A stretch of DNA of 5,601 bases from Lachnospiraceae bacterium (GTDB taxonomy: Bacteria; Bacillota; Clostridia; Lachnospirales; Lachnospiraceae): contig CAAEAB010000005.1 in assembly GCA_900753685.1 (NCBI GenBank), positions 1 through 5,601 of the forward strand, given 5' to 3'. Numbering within the stretch: position 1 is the stretch's first letter; every line of letters starts with the position of its first letter. The translations under genes were made by a program, and so were the position numbers. Shown here in pieces: positions 5,185 through 5,601 of the stretch. The notes under the pieces were generated by a model. The model saw only the letters and a list, made by a program, of their open reading frames with translations. It had not been told where the DNA came from and ran no database searches.

Positions 5185-5601
5185 CGAAGGACTCCCTCCC
5201 CTCTGCTGCCAAACAAGGTTGTCATAAACTGGCGCATAAAACGCCGGGAATCCACCTGTGTCAAAATATGACTGTTGGCTTCTTTCTTCCAGAAGCCTTT
5301 TTCATCGACGATACTCTGCCCGACGCACAACCCTTCCGTCTCCACCGTCGTATAAGCATCGATACCGGAACATAAATCTTTATTTAAAAAATATCCAACG
5401 GCCAGCGGGTCATTGATGACACAGCCGTCAATACCTTCCTGTTTCTTATGAAACTCCACATAAAACCGAGTAATCTTCGTGATAAAATCGGCCTTCGCAT
5501 CCTCCAGACTTAAAAGTCCGCAAATCATCTCCGGCGTCAGAACAATCTGCCGGGTCACATCCAGGCCGACCATCTCCACCGGGCAATTTAAATGCTCAAA
5601 A
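5181..5601 (-). CDS. queK: Nucleoside hydrolase, probable queuosine hydrolase QueK, C-terminal part
   Basis: The frame is open to the window edge, so the start is missing; about 139 C-terminal residues are seen of a family usually 300-320 long. The family marks are VGLDVTRQIVLTPE near the edge (plus ~5530-5568) and the active-site loop INDPLAVGYF (plus ~5391-5417). Inosine-uridine type hydrolases use calcium to split the N-glycosidic bond of ribonucleosides, giving free base and ribose. The Asp of the ND pair (5409-5411) is the expected calcium ligand. The preceding residue is Asn (5412-5414), where His is usual in purine and pyrimidine hydrolases. Together with the ECF S-component and radical SAM neighbours, this fits the dedicated queuosine nucleosidase that frees queuine. 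It is the first visible gene of the operon; the promoter lies beyond the window. An ordinary nucleoside hydrolase is the alternative. Confidence 0.8.
   Translation of the reverse strand, partial: FEHLNCPVEMVGLDVTRQIVLTPEMICGLLSLEDAKADFITKITRFYVEFHKKQEGIDGCVINDPLAVGYFLNKDLCSGIDAYTTVETEGLCVGQSIVDEKGFWKKEANSHILTQVDSRRFMRQFMTTLFGSRGEGVLR

Overview
The window looks like chromosomal DNA from an anaerobic, mid-to-low-GC Gram-positive bacterium of the class Clostridia (Bacillota), possibly a gut species. The evidence is strong AGGAGG-type ribosome binding sites, tightly packed operons, a YtrA-type GntR/ABC module, a YhfC-family membrane protease, and a queuosine-salvage gene set known from gut clostridia. 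The genus cannot be fixed from the sequence alone. No rRNA, tRNA, CRISPR array, insertion sequence or phage gene was seen.

Layout. (1) Positions 1-872 (+) hold the 3' part of an ABC-F ATPase: the inter-domain linker and all of the second nucleotide-binding domain. That domain lacks the Walker A lysine and the H-switch histidine. A strong hairpin at 892-932 separates it from a converging operon. (2) Positions 959-2836 (-) hold a three-gene operon, gntR (YtrA type) -> ABC ATPase -> ABC-2 permease, with 1-2 nt between genes. (3) Positions 2837-3020 are a divergent control region. It has a near-consensus minus-strand promoter for the gntR operon, a plus-strand promoter for the next gene, and three adjacent palindromes on the gntR side that are probable operators. 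(4) Positions 3021-3845 (+) encode a YhfC-family intramembrane protease-like protein, followed by a bidirectional terminator. (5) Positions 3927-5601 (-) hold a translationally coupled cluster, queK (partial) -> qrtT -> queL.

How the genes work together. The GntR protein probably represses its own operon, and an inducer, perhaps a cell-envelope stress or antimicrobial, releases the two-component ABC exporter. The YhfC protein is transcribed away from the same control region and may belong to the same envelope response; this is inference. In the last cluster, QueK would split queuosine to free queuine, QrtT would give an ECF transporter its specificity for queuine or queuosine, and QueL would convert queuine to preQ1. 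The cell could then rebuild queuosine in tRNA from salvaged material. This assignment follows the pathway described in Clostridioides difficile and rests here on family recognition plus gene order.

The most interesting points are the ABC-F domain with two catalytic substitutions, the His-to-Asn change in the QueK active-site motif (which fits a 7-deazapurine leaving group), and the evenly spaced palindromes over the gntR promoter.
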